Positions 51,847-60,702 of a DNA stretch of 64,000 nucleotides are shown piece after piece. The position numbers were made by a program, and so were the translations under genes. The DNA comes from Jhaorihella thermophila (lineage in GTDB: Bacteria; Pseudomonadota; Alphaproteobacteria; Rhodobacterales; Rhodobacteraceae), in contig NZ_FNVD01000006.1 of the NCBI RefSeq assembly GCF_900108275.1, positions 161,150-225,149 of the forward strand. The letters are read 5' to 3'. The stretch's first letter is position 1; each line of letters starts with the position of its first letter. Under the pieces are notes generated by a model, which worked only from the letters and a program-made list of their open reading frames with translations, was not told the origin of the DNA and did no database searches.

Positions 51847-53784
51847 CTAGCGCCCGATGCTGTCCCTCATCCGGGTCAACACGTCGCTCCCGGGGTTGGC
51901 GGCAAGGGCTTGGTCCAGAACGGCCCTGGTGGCCTCGCCCCCCTTGGTCGCGGCGGTGATCCGGGCGAGCATGACCCAGGCTTCCTCGCGCTGCGGATCC
52001 ATGCGGACCGCCTCGCGGAACGCCCCCAGCGCCGCCGGGGTATTGCGCATCGTCAGCGCGGTGCCGCCGATCACCATGTGGGTTTCGGGAAAATCCGCCC
52101 GCGCCACCAGCGACCTCTGCCACTCCGACATCGCCCGCCGCATGGACGCGGCCATCCTTTCGGGCATGTGCGCGATCGGTACACCCAGAAGGGCCTTGGC
52201 GGCCTGAATGCGTACCATTTTCGCCGGGTCGTTCAGGCGCGGCAGAACCCGTTGCACCCGGTCCTGCTGGCCGGCGGCTTTCTGAACGCCGATGGCGGCG
52301 GCCCGGACCAGCGGATCGGGATCGTCGAGCATCGTCGCGGCGCGGTCCGCGGCGGGCCTGTCCGCCCGCTGTTCCACCAGCCACAGGGCCGTGGCGCGCA
52401 CCACTCCCGGCTGGCCGGTATCGCCCGCCAGATCCAGCAAGGCCGTCCGCGCGGCCTGTGGGTCCGCCCGCCCCCGCGCCAGGGTCACCCCGTAATGCGG
52501 GCGCGCGGCGGATCGCGGATGGCGTTTGGCGATTTCCGCGGCCGCCCAGTCCGGCGATCTGTCGGCGTGGCAATCCGTGCAGGCATCCGGCGCCCCGGTC
52601 ACCCGGTCAAGATCGGGTCGTGGAATGCGGAAGCTGTGATCGCGCCGGCCGTCGACGCCCATATAGGTGCGCTCGATCATGTGGCAGCTCTTGCATTGCG
52701 CACCCGGACTGCCGGTTTCGTGGAAATGGTGTGCCGGGTCGTCATAGAGCCTTTTCGGCAGAGTCGGGAAATCCGGATTGCCGGCGGGCGAGTGGCATTG
52801 CGTGCACAGCGTGTTGTCCGGCGCCCTGAGCGTCGCCGAATGCGGCTCGTGGCAATTCATGCAGCCGACGCCCCTGGCATACATCTTCGACTGAAGGAAA
52901 GAGCCGTAGACATAGACCTCGTCCAGGATCTGCCCGTCGGCGTGGTAGAGACCGGGGCGCAACAGCACCAGCCGATAGGCATCGCTGAACGCGGTGCCGG
53001 GCAGCGGGTTGCCGTCGCCCAGCGGTTCGCGCCGCGAATGGCAGCCGGCGCATTGCTGGATCAGGGCCTCGGTCCCGGCGGTGGCGAAATCCATCGTGAA
53101 CCCGTAATGCTCGGGCGGTGCGACGGGTGTCTCCCGGTTGCGTTCGGCCCAGTCCACATGGCGCGATCCGGGGCCGTGGCAGGCCTCGCAGCCCACGCCC
53201 ATCTCAGCCTGGGAGGAAGCATAGCGGCGCGTCCGCGGGTCATAGTTCTTGCGGAAGCCGGTGGCGTGGCATTCCGCGCAGCGCCCGTTCCAGTTCTTGT
53301 AGGGACCGGTCCAGTGCAGCCCGTCTCCGGGGTTCAGATCCTGATCGGGGTAGAGATCGTACCACCGCTGCCCCCGCGTATCCCAAGCCAGATCAAAGCT
53401 TTGCAGCCGCCCCGGTTCGGTTTCCAGCAGGTATTGCTGCAGCGGTCGCACGCCGGCCACCGAGTGAACGGGATAGCGGGCTTCGGTCCCGTCCGGCCGG
53501 GTGATCGAGACCATGTATGCCCCGCCTTCGGTTGACAACCGCACCCGCGCGCCGTCCAGCGTGGTCTCGGCATCGTCGAAATCACCCAGCACGGTATCGG
53601 GCGAAGGCTCGGTCCAGGCCAGCGCGTGGTCCGAGCCCTCCCAGGCGGCGGATTCGGTTGCGTGACAGGCGGCGCAGGATGCACTGCCGACGTAATGCGG
53701 CGCCTCCGTGGATTTCTGCTGGGCCGAGGCAGTGGTTGCGAGCATCGCTGCGACGACAGGCAACATGATAAACAGGTGGGTCAT
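51847..53784 (-). CDS. Octahaem cytochrome c with HEAT/TPR-like C-terminus
   Basis: Secreted multihaem cytochrome, 645 residues from the ATG at 53782-53784. The signal peptide ends ATTASAQ near residue 22. Eight CxxCH sites lie in the first two-thirds: CAACH (37-41), CAECH, CEACH, CAGCH, CMNCH, CTQCH, CKSCH and CTDCH. The first resembles the cytochrome c554-type N-terminus. The C-terminal third has HEAT-like (DPDPLVRAAAIGVQKAAG) and TPR-like (TPAALGAFREAVRMDPQ) repeats, so it is a scaffold as well as an electron carrier. Last gene of the Bat cluster, 112 bp after batD. Confidence 0.9.
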   Translation of the reverse strand: MTHLFIMLPVVAAMLATTASAQQKSTEAPHYVGSASCAACHATESAAWEGSDHALAWTEPSPDTVLGDFDDAETTLDGARVRLSTEGGAYMVSITRPDGTEARYPVHSVAGVRPLQQYLLETEPGRLQSFDLAWDTRGQRWYDLYPDQDLNPGDGLHWTGPYKNWNGRCAECHATGFRKNYDPRTRRYASSQAEMGVGCEACHGPGSRHVDWAERNRETPVAPPEHYGFTMDFATAGTEALIQQCAGCHSRREPLGDGNPLPGTAFSDAYRLVLLRPGLYHADGQILDEVYVYGSFLQSKMYARGVGCMNCHEPHSATLRAPDNTLCTQCHSPAGNPDFPTLPKRLYDDPAHHFHETGSPGAQCKSCHMIERTYMGVDGRRDHSFRIPRPDLDRVTGAPDACTDCHADRSPDWAAAEIAKRHPRSAARPHYGVTLARGRADPQAARTALLDLAGDTGQPGVVRATALWLVEQRADRPAADRAATMLDDPDPLVRAAAIGVQKAAGQQDRVQRVLPRLNDPAKMVRIQAAKALLGVPIAHMPERMAASMRRAMSEWQRSLVARADFPETHMVIGGTALTMRNTPAALGAFREAVRMDPQREEAWVMLARITAATKGGEATRAVLDQALAANPGSDVLTRMRDSIGR

Positions 53785-53896
53785 CGAGGGCTCCCCTGAG
53801 AGGTTGCCGGCATAAGCGCCGGATTGAGCGGTGGCAGCCGGTCGACACCGTCGTGCCCGGCCGCGCGGTGCGATCCATGGGTGCGCAAGGCGGACG

Positions 53897-55072
53897 TCAA
53901 CTGCCGCCAGGCGGCATCGGTGTCGGGAGGCGCAGCGCGACCGTGACAGGCTCCGCCGATGGCAAGCAATGCGCCCGAAAGGCGGGGTCGGCGCGCGGAT
54001 CCTCATCCGACCGACCGGCCCAGAGGTCGAGCGCCCGCAGCGTGGCATCCAGATCGCGCGCGGCGGCGGCGCGCAGGGCCTGCTTCCGCGCCCACCGCGT
54101 CGAGGCCCGATAGCGCGCGCGGCGCTCGGCCCGAACCCGCCGCCAGCGCCGCCACAGCCGGCGGGCGACGAACAGGATCGCCGCCAGCGCCGCAGCGGAG
54201 GCGACCGCCGCGGCAGCCACCAGTCGCGGATCGAGACTGCGCAACCCGGACGCGACGGGCGCATCCACCGTCAGATCGACCCCCGGCAGCCCGGCGGTTT
54301 CGATCCGGCCGGTGGTCAGGTTGAACCACCGCAGCTCGATCGGAGCCGCCGCGCCCGTCCCGCCGCCCTGGGCCAGATAGGTCACGCTCTCGCGGCGGGT
54401 GCCGGAGATTCCGTCTGGCCCGTCGTCTTCGGTCAGCACCGGCTCGGCCGGGTATTGCGCCACGCCCTGAACCGGCGTTGACGGGATGAGCGCGGGCAGC
54501 AGCATCGGCGGCGCCCCGTCGATGGTCGCGGTCACGACACGGGTCACGCTGTCTCCGGGCTTCAGCGGCGCTTCGGCGCCGGACAGATCTTGCGAAAGCG
54601 TCAACGCCGTGGCGGCAATGAACGGGTCGAGCGTTTCAGTGCCTTCGGGCCGCACCGCCCGGAACGCGATGCCGGGCATCGTCGCGGTATCCTTCCGCGG
54701 CTTGCCGGTGTCGGGGTCGGACCAGGTGACGATCAACGGCTGGTCGGGCACGGTGAAGCTGCCCTCCACCAGCGGCGTCAGCCGATAGCGCCGCGACACG
54801 CCGGACCATGTCTCGCCGCCGACCCTGCGGCTGATCGGCACCGTTGCGCGACCGGGTAGGCGGACCAGCAGGTTCGGGGCCTCGAGGCTGGGGAACACCA
54901 CCGGCTGGGTCATCCATGTCGGCACCAGAACCGTCACCCGCAGATCGAGCGCCTGGCCGGGGATGGTTTCGGTCTGCTCGAAGGTCACTTCGGCAACCGG
55001 AGGGGCCGCATCCTGCGCGGCGGCGGAACCCGCCAGGATCAGCAGCGCAAGACAGAGAAGCGCGCGGATCAT
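53897..55072 (-). CDS. BatD-like protein
   Basis: 391-residue exported protein: signal peptide (1-20, LCLALLILAGSAAAQ), beta-rich periplasmic region with oxygen-tolerance (BatD) features such as ETIPGQALDLRVTV and GESVTR-type strands, one membrane segment near 300-320 (LVAAAAVASAAALAAILFV) and a basic cytoplasmic tail. Overlaps the upstream BatB/BatC gene by 4 nt. BatD-family proteins accompany MoxR/VWA operons; the exact biochemical job is unknown. Confidence 0.8.
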   Translation of the reverse strand: MIRALLCLALLILAGSAAAQDAAPPVAEVTFEQTETIPGQALDLRVTVLVPTWMTQPVVFPSLEAPNLLVRLPGRATVPISRRVGGETWSGVSRRYRLTPLVEGSFTVPDQPLIVTWSDPDTGKPRKDTATMPGIAFRAVRPEGTETLDPFIAATALTLSQDLSGAEAPLKPGDSVTRVVTATIDGAPPMLLPALIPSTPVQGVAQYPAEPVLTEDDGPDGISGTRRESVTYLAQGGGTGAAAPIELRWFNLTTGRIETAGLPGVDLTVDAPVASGLRSLDPRLVAAAAVASAAALAAILFVARRLWRRWRRVRAERRARYRASTRWARKQALRAAAARDLDATLRALDLWAGRSDEDPRADPAFRAHCLPSAEPVTVALRLPTPMPPGGS

Positions 55073-56604
55073 TTCCCGGCCTCCGCGGCTTCGATCTGGA
55101 AACGCATTCTCAGGAAATCCCCGGTGCTGGTTTCGACCGTGTTCATCCATTGCTCGGCCGTCATCAGACCACCGCCGCCGTCACGCGGCTGGCGGTCGGT
55201 GGTGGTATCGGCACCGCGCTTGTCCTCGTTGTCGAACACAACGTCATCCGCCCCGATGCCGGACTGCTCACCCGTGTCCGAGGCTTCGCGCGCAGCCTCG
55301 ACATGCTCGACGATGCGGCGCGCCATGGCCAGGTTCTCGGCCGCGCCGGGGTAGTTCGGGTCGCGCTCCAGCGTCGTTTCGAAGGCCCGCACGCCGTCGC
55401 GGTATTGCCGGTTCTTGATGTAGGTCATGCCCAGCAGGAACGAGGCCTGCGCTGTTTCCATCGGCTCCAGCACCGCGATCGCTTCGTCATAGCGACCCGC
55501 GCGATAGAGCGCGTGCGCCTTCCACATCGGATCGACGAACAGATCCGCCGCGGTCGAAAAGTCGTTCCGGGCATAGGCGCGCGCGCCCTGCTGATCGGGG
55601 GTCCAGAACCAGTCGGCGATCCCGTCTGCGCGCGCCGCTCCGGGAGGGGTGAAGATCAGCGCGCCCAGCACCACCGCCCAGTGCATGGTCCAGCCGCGCC
55701 GAAACCAGATCAGCGTCAGGATGGCCGCCGGCACCGCCAGCCACCAGCCGCGATCCTCCCAGGGCAGATCCTCGTTGCTCAGCATCGCCCGGTGAAAGTC
55801 CACTTCGAAACTGCGGTCCAGCCGGCGGATGTCGGAGTCGTCTGCGGTGGTCCGCACCACGGTCGCCCTGCCCGGCCATTCGGTGCGCGGCGCGTCCGCG
55901 GGGAGCATTTCCAGCGCCATGGCCGAACCCTCCTCTTCGTTCCGCAGAAGAGCCGCGGCACCGCCCGGGTCGAGGGTGTCGAGCACCAGCAGGATTCCGC
56001 CCGGCGCCTCCTCCTCGGCCAGCATCTCGCGGGCCAAGGCCAAGGCGCGGGCCGCATCCGTCCCCGGCTCTGGCATGATTTCGGGCGTGAGCCCCTCGAG
56101 ATAGGGCTGCATCAGCCCGGCGTCTTCGGTGAAGGGCACCACGCGGTGGGCGGTGCCGGCATAGGCCACCAGCGCCGTGCGCGCGCCCGCCCGCAGCGCC
56201 AGCAGATCGCGGATCTTGAACTTGGCGCGGTCCAGCCGCGTCGGGGCCAGATCGGTGGACGCCATCGACGGCGTCACCTTCAGCACCACCACCAGCGGAC
56301 CGGCCTGCGCGGCAAACGGGTCGGCTTGCCGGGTCCAGCTGGGCCCCGAGGCGCCCACTACCGCCAGCCCCAGCACCAGTGCCACCCCGTCGATGGGCAG
56401 GATCCGGCGGCGGGCGCCGCCGCCCACGCTCAGCGCGGCGCGCAGATGCGGGGCGATGCCATCCATCGGTTCCGCCGCGCGCGTGGCAGCGCGCCGATTG
56501 ACCCACCACAGGGCAAGGATCGGCACCAGCATCAGCAGCCACAGCGGGCGCAGCAGGTGGAACGCGCCGAGCGCCAGCGCCAGATCGCCGAACGGGTCGC
56601 TCAT
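55069..56604 (-). CDS. VWA and TPR protein (BatB-BatC fusion)
   Basis: 511-residue membrane protein. Two N-terminal membrane segments (about 17-34 and 67-85), a von Willebrand A-like domain (about 100-260), two more membrane segments (about 290-330) and a TPR region (about 345-430; ALYRAGRYDEAIAVLEPME, NRQYRDGVRAFETTLERDPN). The usual metal site DxSxS is degenerate: VVLKVTPSMASTD, with Lys in place of the first Asp. The layout combines BatB and BatC of Bacteroides-type Bat operons. Confidence 0.82.
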   Translation of the reverse strand: MSDPFGDLALALGAFHLLRPLWLLMLVPILALWWVNRRAATRAAEPMDGIAPHLRAALSVGGGARRRILPIDGVALVLGLAVVGASGPSWTRQADPFAAQAGPLVVVLKVTPSMASTDLAPTRLDRAKFKIRDLLALRAGARTALVAYAGTAHRVVPFTEDAGLMQPYLEGLTPEIMPEPGTDAARALALAREMLAEEEAPGGILLVLDTLDPGGAAALLRNEEEGSAMALEMLPADAPRTEWPGRATVVRTTADDSDIRRLDRSFEVDFHRAMLSNEDLPWEDRGWWLAVPAAILTLIWFRRGWTMHWAVVLGALIFTPPGAARADGIADWFWTPDQQGARAYARNDFSTAADLFVDPMWKAHALYRAGRYDEAIAVLEPMETAQASFLLGMTYIKNRQYRDGVRAFETTLERDPNYPGAAENLAMARRIVEHVEAAREASDTGEQSGIGADDVVFDNEDKRGADTTTDRQPRDGGGGLMTAEQWMNTVETSTGDFLRMRFQIEAAEAGK

Positions 56605-57584
56605 GCCCGCGTCCTCCGTGCCTTGCGCGCGGTCAGCAGCCCCAGCGCCGCCACGCCGATCACCGCCGCCAGCGCCAGCACATGATGCGCAAGCGGCGTG
56701 CGCGGGCGATAGCTCAGTCGCTCGACCAGGCGCGGGGTCAGGCGGTCGATTTGCGCGTAGGTGTCGCGCAGCGCCTCGGTGTCCGAGGCAAAGAAACTTT
56801 GCCCGCCGGTGCGCGCGGCGATGTCCCGCAGGGTCCGGGTATCGACCCGGTTCTCTCCGCCGCCCTCGGGATCGCCCACCGCGACGGTATGGATTTCCAC
56901 CCCCCGGTCACGGGCGATCTCGGCGGCGTTGAGCGGGCTCATCCGGCTGCCCGTATCCGCGCCGTCCGACAGCAGGATCATCAGGCGCTGCTCCACCTCG
57001 CTGGCCTCGAATGTGCGGATCGCGAGCCCGATGGCGTCTCCGAGCGCGGTGTGCGGCCCCGCCATGCCGACCTGGGTCTGATCGACCAGATCGGCGATGG
57101 TGTCCAGATCCTCGGTCAGCGGCGCCTGCAGAAAGGCCCGCGTGCCGAACACGATCAGCGCCACCCGGTCGCCGTCGCGTTGCGCCACGAAGTCGCGCAC
57201 CACCTGCTTGACCGCGGCGAGCCGTTGCTGCAGGTCGCCCTCGGGCGTGGCGAAATCCACCGTGTCCATGGATCCCGAAATGTCGATCGCCAGCACCACG
57301 TCGCGGGCCGAACGGACCTTTTCGACCGGATCGCCCAGCCGTTGCGGCCCAGCGATCGCCAGCACCAGCAGCGCCCAGATCGCGATCGCCGCAGCCATCT
57401 GTCCGCGGGTGCGCCTCCGCACCACCGCGCCGGGGCCGGGTTCGATATCGGCGGTCTTCACGATACGGCGGAAGAAGGGAAATCGCAGCGCCTCCACGCG
57501 CTCGCGATGCACCGGGGCAAACCGCCAGACCAGCCACGGCAAGGGCAGAAGCAGCAGAACCCAGGGGTGAGCCAGCGTGATCAT
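56601..57584 (-). CDS. VWA-domain protein (BatA-like)
   Basis: 327 residues from the ATG at 57582-57584. Membrane segments at about 7-20, 60-78 and 300-320 surround a VWA domain whose MIDAS motif is intact (LAIDISGSMDT near 98-108; later Thr in GPHTALGDAIGLA and Asp in LLSDGADTGSR). Upstream and downstream genes overlap by 4 nt, so the Bat genes are translationally coupled. Confidence 0.87.
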   Translation of the reverse strand: MITLAHPWVLLLLPLPWLVWRFAPVHRERVEALRFPFFRRIVKTADIEPGPGAVVRRRTRGQMAAAIAIWALLVLAIAGPQRLGDPVEKVRSARDVVLAIDISGSMDTVDFATPEGDLQQRLAAVKQVVRDFVAQRDGDRVALIVFGTRAFLQAPLTEDLDTIADLVDQTQVGMAGPHTALGDAIGLAIRTFEASEVEQRLMILLSDGADTGSRMSPLNAAEIARDRGVEIHTVAVGDPEGGGENRVDTRTLRDIAARTGGQSFFASDTEALRDTYAQIDRLTPRLVERLSYRPRTPLAHHVLALAAVIGVAALGLLTARKARRTRA

Positions 57585-58063
57585 CTCCCCCCCTCCCGCC
57601 GGTGGCGGCGGATCCATGTCTCGGCAATCGCGCGCAGCGCCGGCCCGCCGTCCTCGACCGGACGATAGGGCGCGATGGCCAGCACCCGCCCCGGCCCGTG
57701 GGCAAAGACCGCCTCGGGGCCGGTTTCGTCGAGAAAGGCCAGCCAGTCCTCGCCGATCAGCCCGGCCACGTCGCGGCGCGGATAGGCGGCCAGCGCGGCG
57801 CGGCGCAGGATTTCCGCGATGGCGGCGGGATCGCCCCCCGCCTGCCCCAGCGCGCGCAGCGCCGCCCGGCGATAGGCATTGGCCCGCCAGGTGCGCCACA
57901 TCCGCCACGCCAGAAAGCCGAGTCCGGCCAGCGCCGCCGCCCCCAGCACCGCCCAGCCGGCGGTTTGCGGCATCATCGAAACGGGGGGCGGCTCGGCGGG
58001 CGGAACGAGCTGAGCGATCAGGCTGGTCAGGCTTTCCGCCGGCGCCGTGGCAGGGGTCGTCAT
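57581..58063 (-). CDS. DUF4381 membrane protein
   Basis: 160 residues from the ATG at 58061-58063. One membrane segment (about 36-54, AGWAVLGAAALAGLGFLAW), then a cytoplasmic region with RRAALAAYPRRDVAGLIGEDWLAFLD, the DUF4381 signature. Always found with MoxR/DUF58/VWA genes; no known activity. Confidence 0.83.
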   Translation of the reverse strand: MTTPATAPAESLTSLIAQLVPPAEPPPVSMMPQTAGWAVLGAAALAGLGFLAWRMWRTWRANAYRRAALRALGQAGGDPAAIAEILRRAALAAYPRRDVAGLIGEDWLAFLDETGPEAVFAHGPGRVLAIAPYRPVEDGGPALRAIAETWIRRHRREGGR

Positions 58064-59042
58064 CGTGGTCCCAACCCCATCAGGCGGCGCATCTGGCCGA
58101 GACTTTCCTTGCCGGTGCTGAGCGGCAGCACGGGCACGCCCAGACGCCTCTGCCAGTCCAGCACCTCGGCCAGCCGGCCGCGCGCCATTTCGCGCAGGTC
58201 GCGACGGACCGAGCTGTCGGCGGTGTCGATCTCGGCCTGCAATTCGCCGTCGGAGATTACCAGTTTCAACCCCTCGGGCAGATCGTCGGCCATCGGGTCG
58301 GACACCAGCCCCAGCACAAGGTCGTTGTGGCGTGACAGGCCCCGGATCAGCTTGTGCGTCAGGTCGTCGATCACGTCGAAATCGGAAAACACCAGGATCA
58401 GGTGGTTGCGCGGCGCGATGCGCATGACCGATTGCAGCACCCGGTTCAGCCCCAGCGGCGGGACGTTGGGCGCGTCGGCGCGCAGCAGCGCATTGGCCGC
58501 GGCAATCGCGGTCAGAAACCGCATCAAGGCCGCGCGACTGCGTTGCGGGCGGATCTCGGCGATGGTTTCGTCGCCGAACACGATGCCGCCGACCCGGTCG
58601 CCCTGATCGAGGATGGCAAAGGCGGCAAGTGCGGCGCATTCGGCGGCCGTCACCGACTTCATGTTCAGCACCGAGCCGAAAAACATCGACATGCGCTGAT
58701 CCACCACGATCATCGCCGGGCGGTCCCTTTCCTCGGTAAACACGCGCACATGGGGCTGCCGGTGCGGGCCGTCACCTTCCAGTCGATCGCGCGCACGTCG
58801 TCGCCGGGCAGATAGCCGCGCAGTTCCTCGAAGTTCAGCCCCCGCCCCCGCATCCGCGAGGCGTGCCGCCCGTTCAACGCGCTGCGGGCCGGTTGCCGGG
58901 GCAGAAAGCTCAGCGCCCGCGCCCGTCCCTCCAGCCCGCGCAGATGGTCCAGCGTCACCGACACCCGCGGATCCACCCCCTCCTGCCGGGCGAAGCCCTC
59001 CAGGGTGGCGGTGCGGATGCGGGCGGCGCGGTCCTCCATCAC
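58060..59042 (-). pseudogene. DUF58 domain protein, frameshifted
   Basis: Two ORFs cover one DUF58 gene. The first (59042 to 58710) encodes the N-terminus through LNFEELRGYLPGDDVRAIDWKVTARTGSP, then loses frame. The second (from 58749) resumes with VRVFTEERDRPAMIVVDQRM and runs to the end. Adding one base to the C4 run (G4 on the plus strand at 58752-58755) restores SPHVRVFTEERDRP and one 327-residue frame. DUF58 proteins sit between MoxR and VWA partners. True mutation or sequencing error cannot be told apart here. Confidence 0.85.
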
Positions 59043-59049
59043 GGCCCCC

Positions 59050-60062
59050 TCAGATCAGCGCGACCTGCGCGAGCAATTCCTCGACCACCCGATCCGGGCT
59101 CACTCCTTCGCCCTGCGCCTCGAAGCTCAGCCGCAGCCGGTGGCGGAACACGTTGGGCGCGATGGCGCGAATGTCCAGCGGATCGACATAATCGCGCCTC
59201 CGCAGCCAGGCATGGCGCGCCCGCATCTGTCCAGCGCCAGCGACGCGCGCGGGCTGGCGCCGATCTCGATCCAGCGGCCAAGGTCGGGGCCGAACGACCC
59301 CGGCTGTCGCGTGGCATGGACCAGATCGGCCATGTAGCGTTCCATCGCGTCCGAGACGTGAATGCCCGCGATCTCGCGCCGGGCTTGGAACACCGCCTCC
59401 TGCGGGATCGGCGGCGGCGGTTGCCTTTTCGGCCTGTCCCCGGACGCGTTGGCGTCGGCCTCTTCTCCGCGCACCAGCCGGATCACCTGCACCTCGTCCT
59501 CGACCGGCGGCCAGGTAATGAGAACGTGCATCAGGAAACGGTCCATCTGCGCCTCGGGCAGCGGATAGGTGCCTTCCTGTTCGATCGGGTTCTGGGTCGC
59601 CATCACCATGAACAGCGGCGGCATCCTGTGGGTCGTGCCGGCCACCGTGACCTGGCGTTCCTCCATCGCCTCCAGGAGCGCCGCCTGCACCTTGGCGGGG
59701 GCGCGGTTGATCTCGTCCGCCAGAACGATATTGGCGAATATCGGCCCCGGCGCGAACCGGAACTCGGATCCTGCGTCGGTCTGGTAGTAGATCTCGGTCC
59801 CGGTCACGTCCGAAGGCAACAGGTCCGGCGTGAACTGGATCCGGCTGAAATCGCATTCCAGGTTCTTCGCCAGCGCCTTGATGGCGCGGGTCTTGGCCAG
59901 ACCCGGCAACCCCTCGACCAGCAGGTTGCCGTTGGCCAACAGGCCGATCACCAGCATGTCGGTCACGTCACGCTGGCCGATGATCGCCTGCCCCATCCGT
60001 TCCAGCAGCGCGTCGATCAAGGCGCGGGGATCGCCGCCGTCCATGTCGCCGATTTCCGTCAT
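59050..60062 (-). pseudogene. MoxR-family AAA+ ATPase, frameshifted near the C-terminus
   Basis: 311 residues in frame from the ATG at 60060-60062, with Walker A EGLPGLAKTRAIKAL near residue 50, Walker B VLADEINRAPAKVQ near 113 and sensor 1 MATQNPIEQEGTYPLPEAQ. After SPRASLALDRCGRA the reading frame goes wrong. The adjacent frame supplies RRRDYVDPLDIRAIAPNVFRHRL and ends EELLAQVALI at 59050. Adding one C at about 59214 gives DRCGRAHAWLRRRDYVDP and rebuilds the helical lid. It overlaps the phosphatase remnant by 4 nt. Confidence 0.85.
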
Positions 60063-60592
60063 CCGAACACCTCCGGCAACGGCACCCCCACCGCGACGCC
60101 GGGCGGCTTGATGCCCGGATAGGCGGCGAGGGGCGGCGCGATGTCAACCGTTTCCACCCGCCCCACGGCCGTCTTGGTCCGGATGCCCGGTCCGGCAAAG
60201 ATCAGCGGGTAATCGGGATCCTGCACGTTGTGGGCCTGCTGCCCGGTCTTGGCGTCGCACCGCAGGTTCGCGACCATGCCGTGAGGCGCCGGATCGGCGC
60301 CGGTGGACAGCGTTGCATGGCCGACGAAGGTTTCGTTGTTGGCGTGGCGGTGATCGGCGTTGACGAAAACCGCGCCGGTTTTCATCAACCGGGCGAAGCC
60401 GCCCTCGCCCAGCCTCTCGCCATAACGCGCGATCATGTCGCCGCGCAGCCGGTCCGCCGTGATTTCCGGATCAAGGCGGGGATGGTGCGGCAGGGACTGC
60501 GCCAGGACGGGCGCGCCCATACCTGCCGCGACTGCAACGGCGGCCGAAACCCGGGTTCGAAATTTGCCTGAAATTCCGAAATGTTCCTTCAA
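60059..60592 (-). pseudogene. Alkaline phosphatase-family protein with large internal deletion
   Basis: 177-residue ORF (TTG start) with a signal peptide ending APVLAQ near residue 32. The N-terminal alkaline-phosphatase block follows (ITADRLRGDMIARYGERLGE, GGFARLMKTGAVFVNADHRHANNETFVGHATL). At NVQDPDYPL it jumps straight to the family's extreme C-terminus: IFAGPGI, RVETVDIAPPLAAYPGIKPP, PLPEVFG. Relatives are about 500-550 residues long, so roughly 350 residues, including most metal ligands, are missing in frame. Confidence 0.8.
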
Positions 60593-60702
60593 CTATCGAG
60601 CGCCTGCAATACGGGCCGCGACGGCCCCGGGAAATGCAGCAACAGCCGGCGCGCCCCTTTCCGGCGGACCATAGGTCCGCTGGAAGAGATTCGACATGAC
60701 CC

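Noticed and set aside
51742..53535. A 597-residue open frame on the plus strand
   Set aside because: Antisense to the octahaem cytochrome gene, whose eight CxxCH motifs and signal peptide prove the minus strand is coding.
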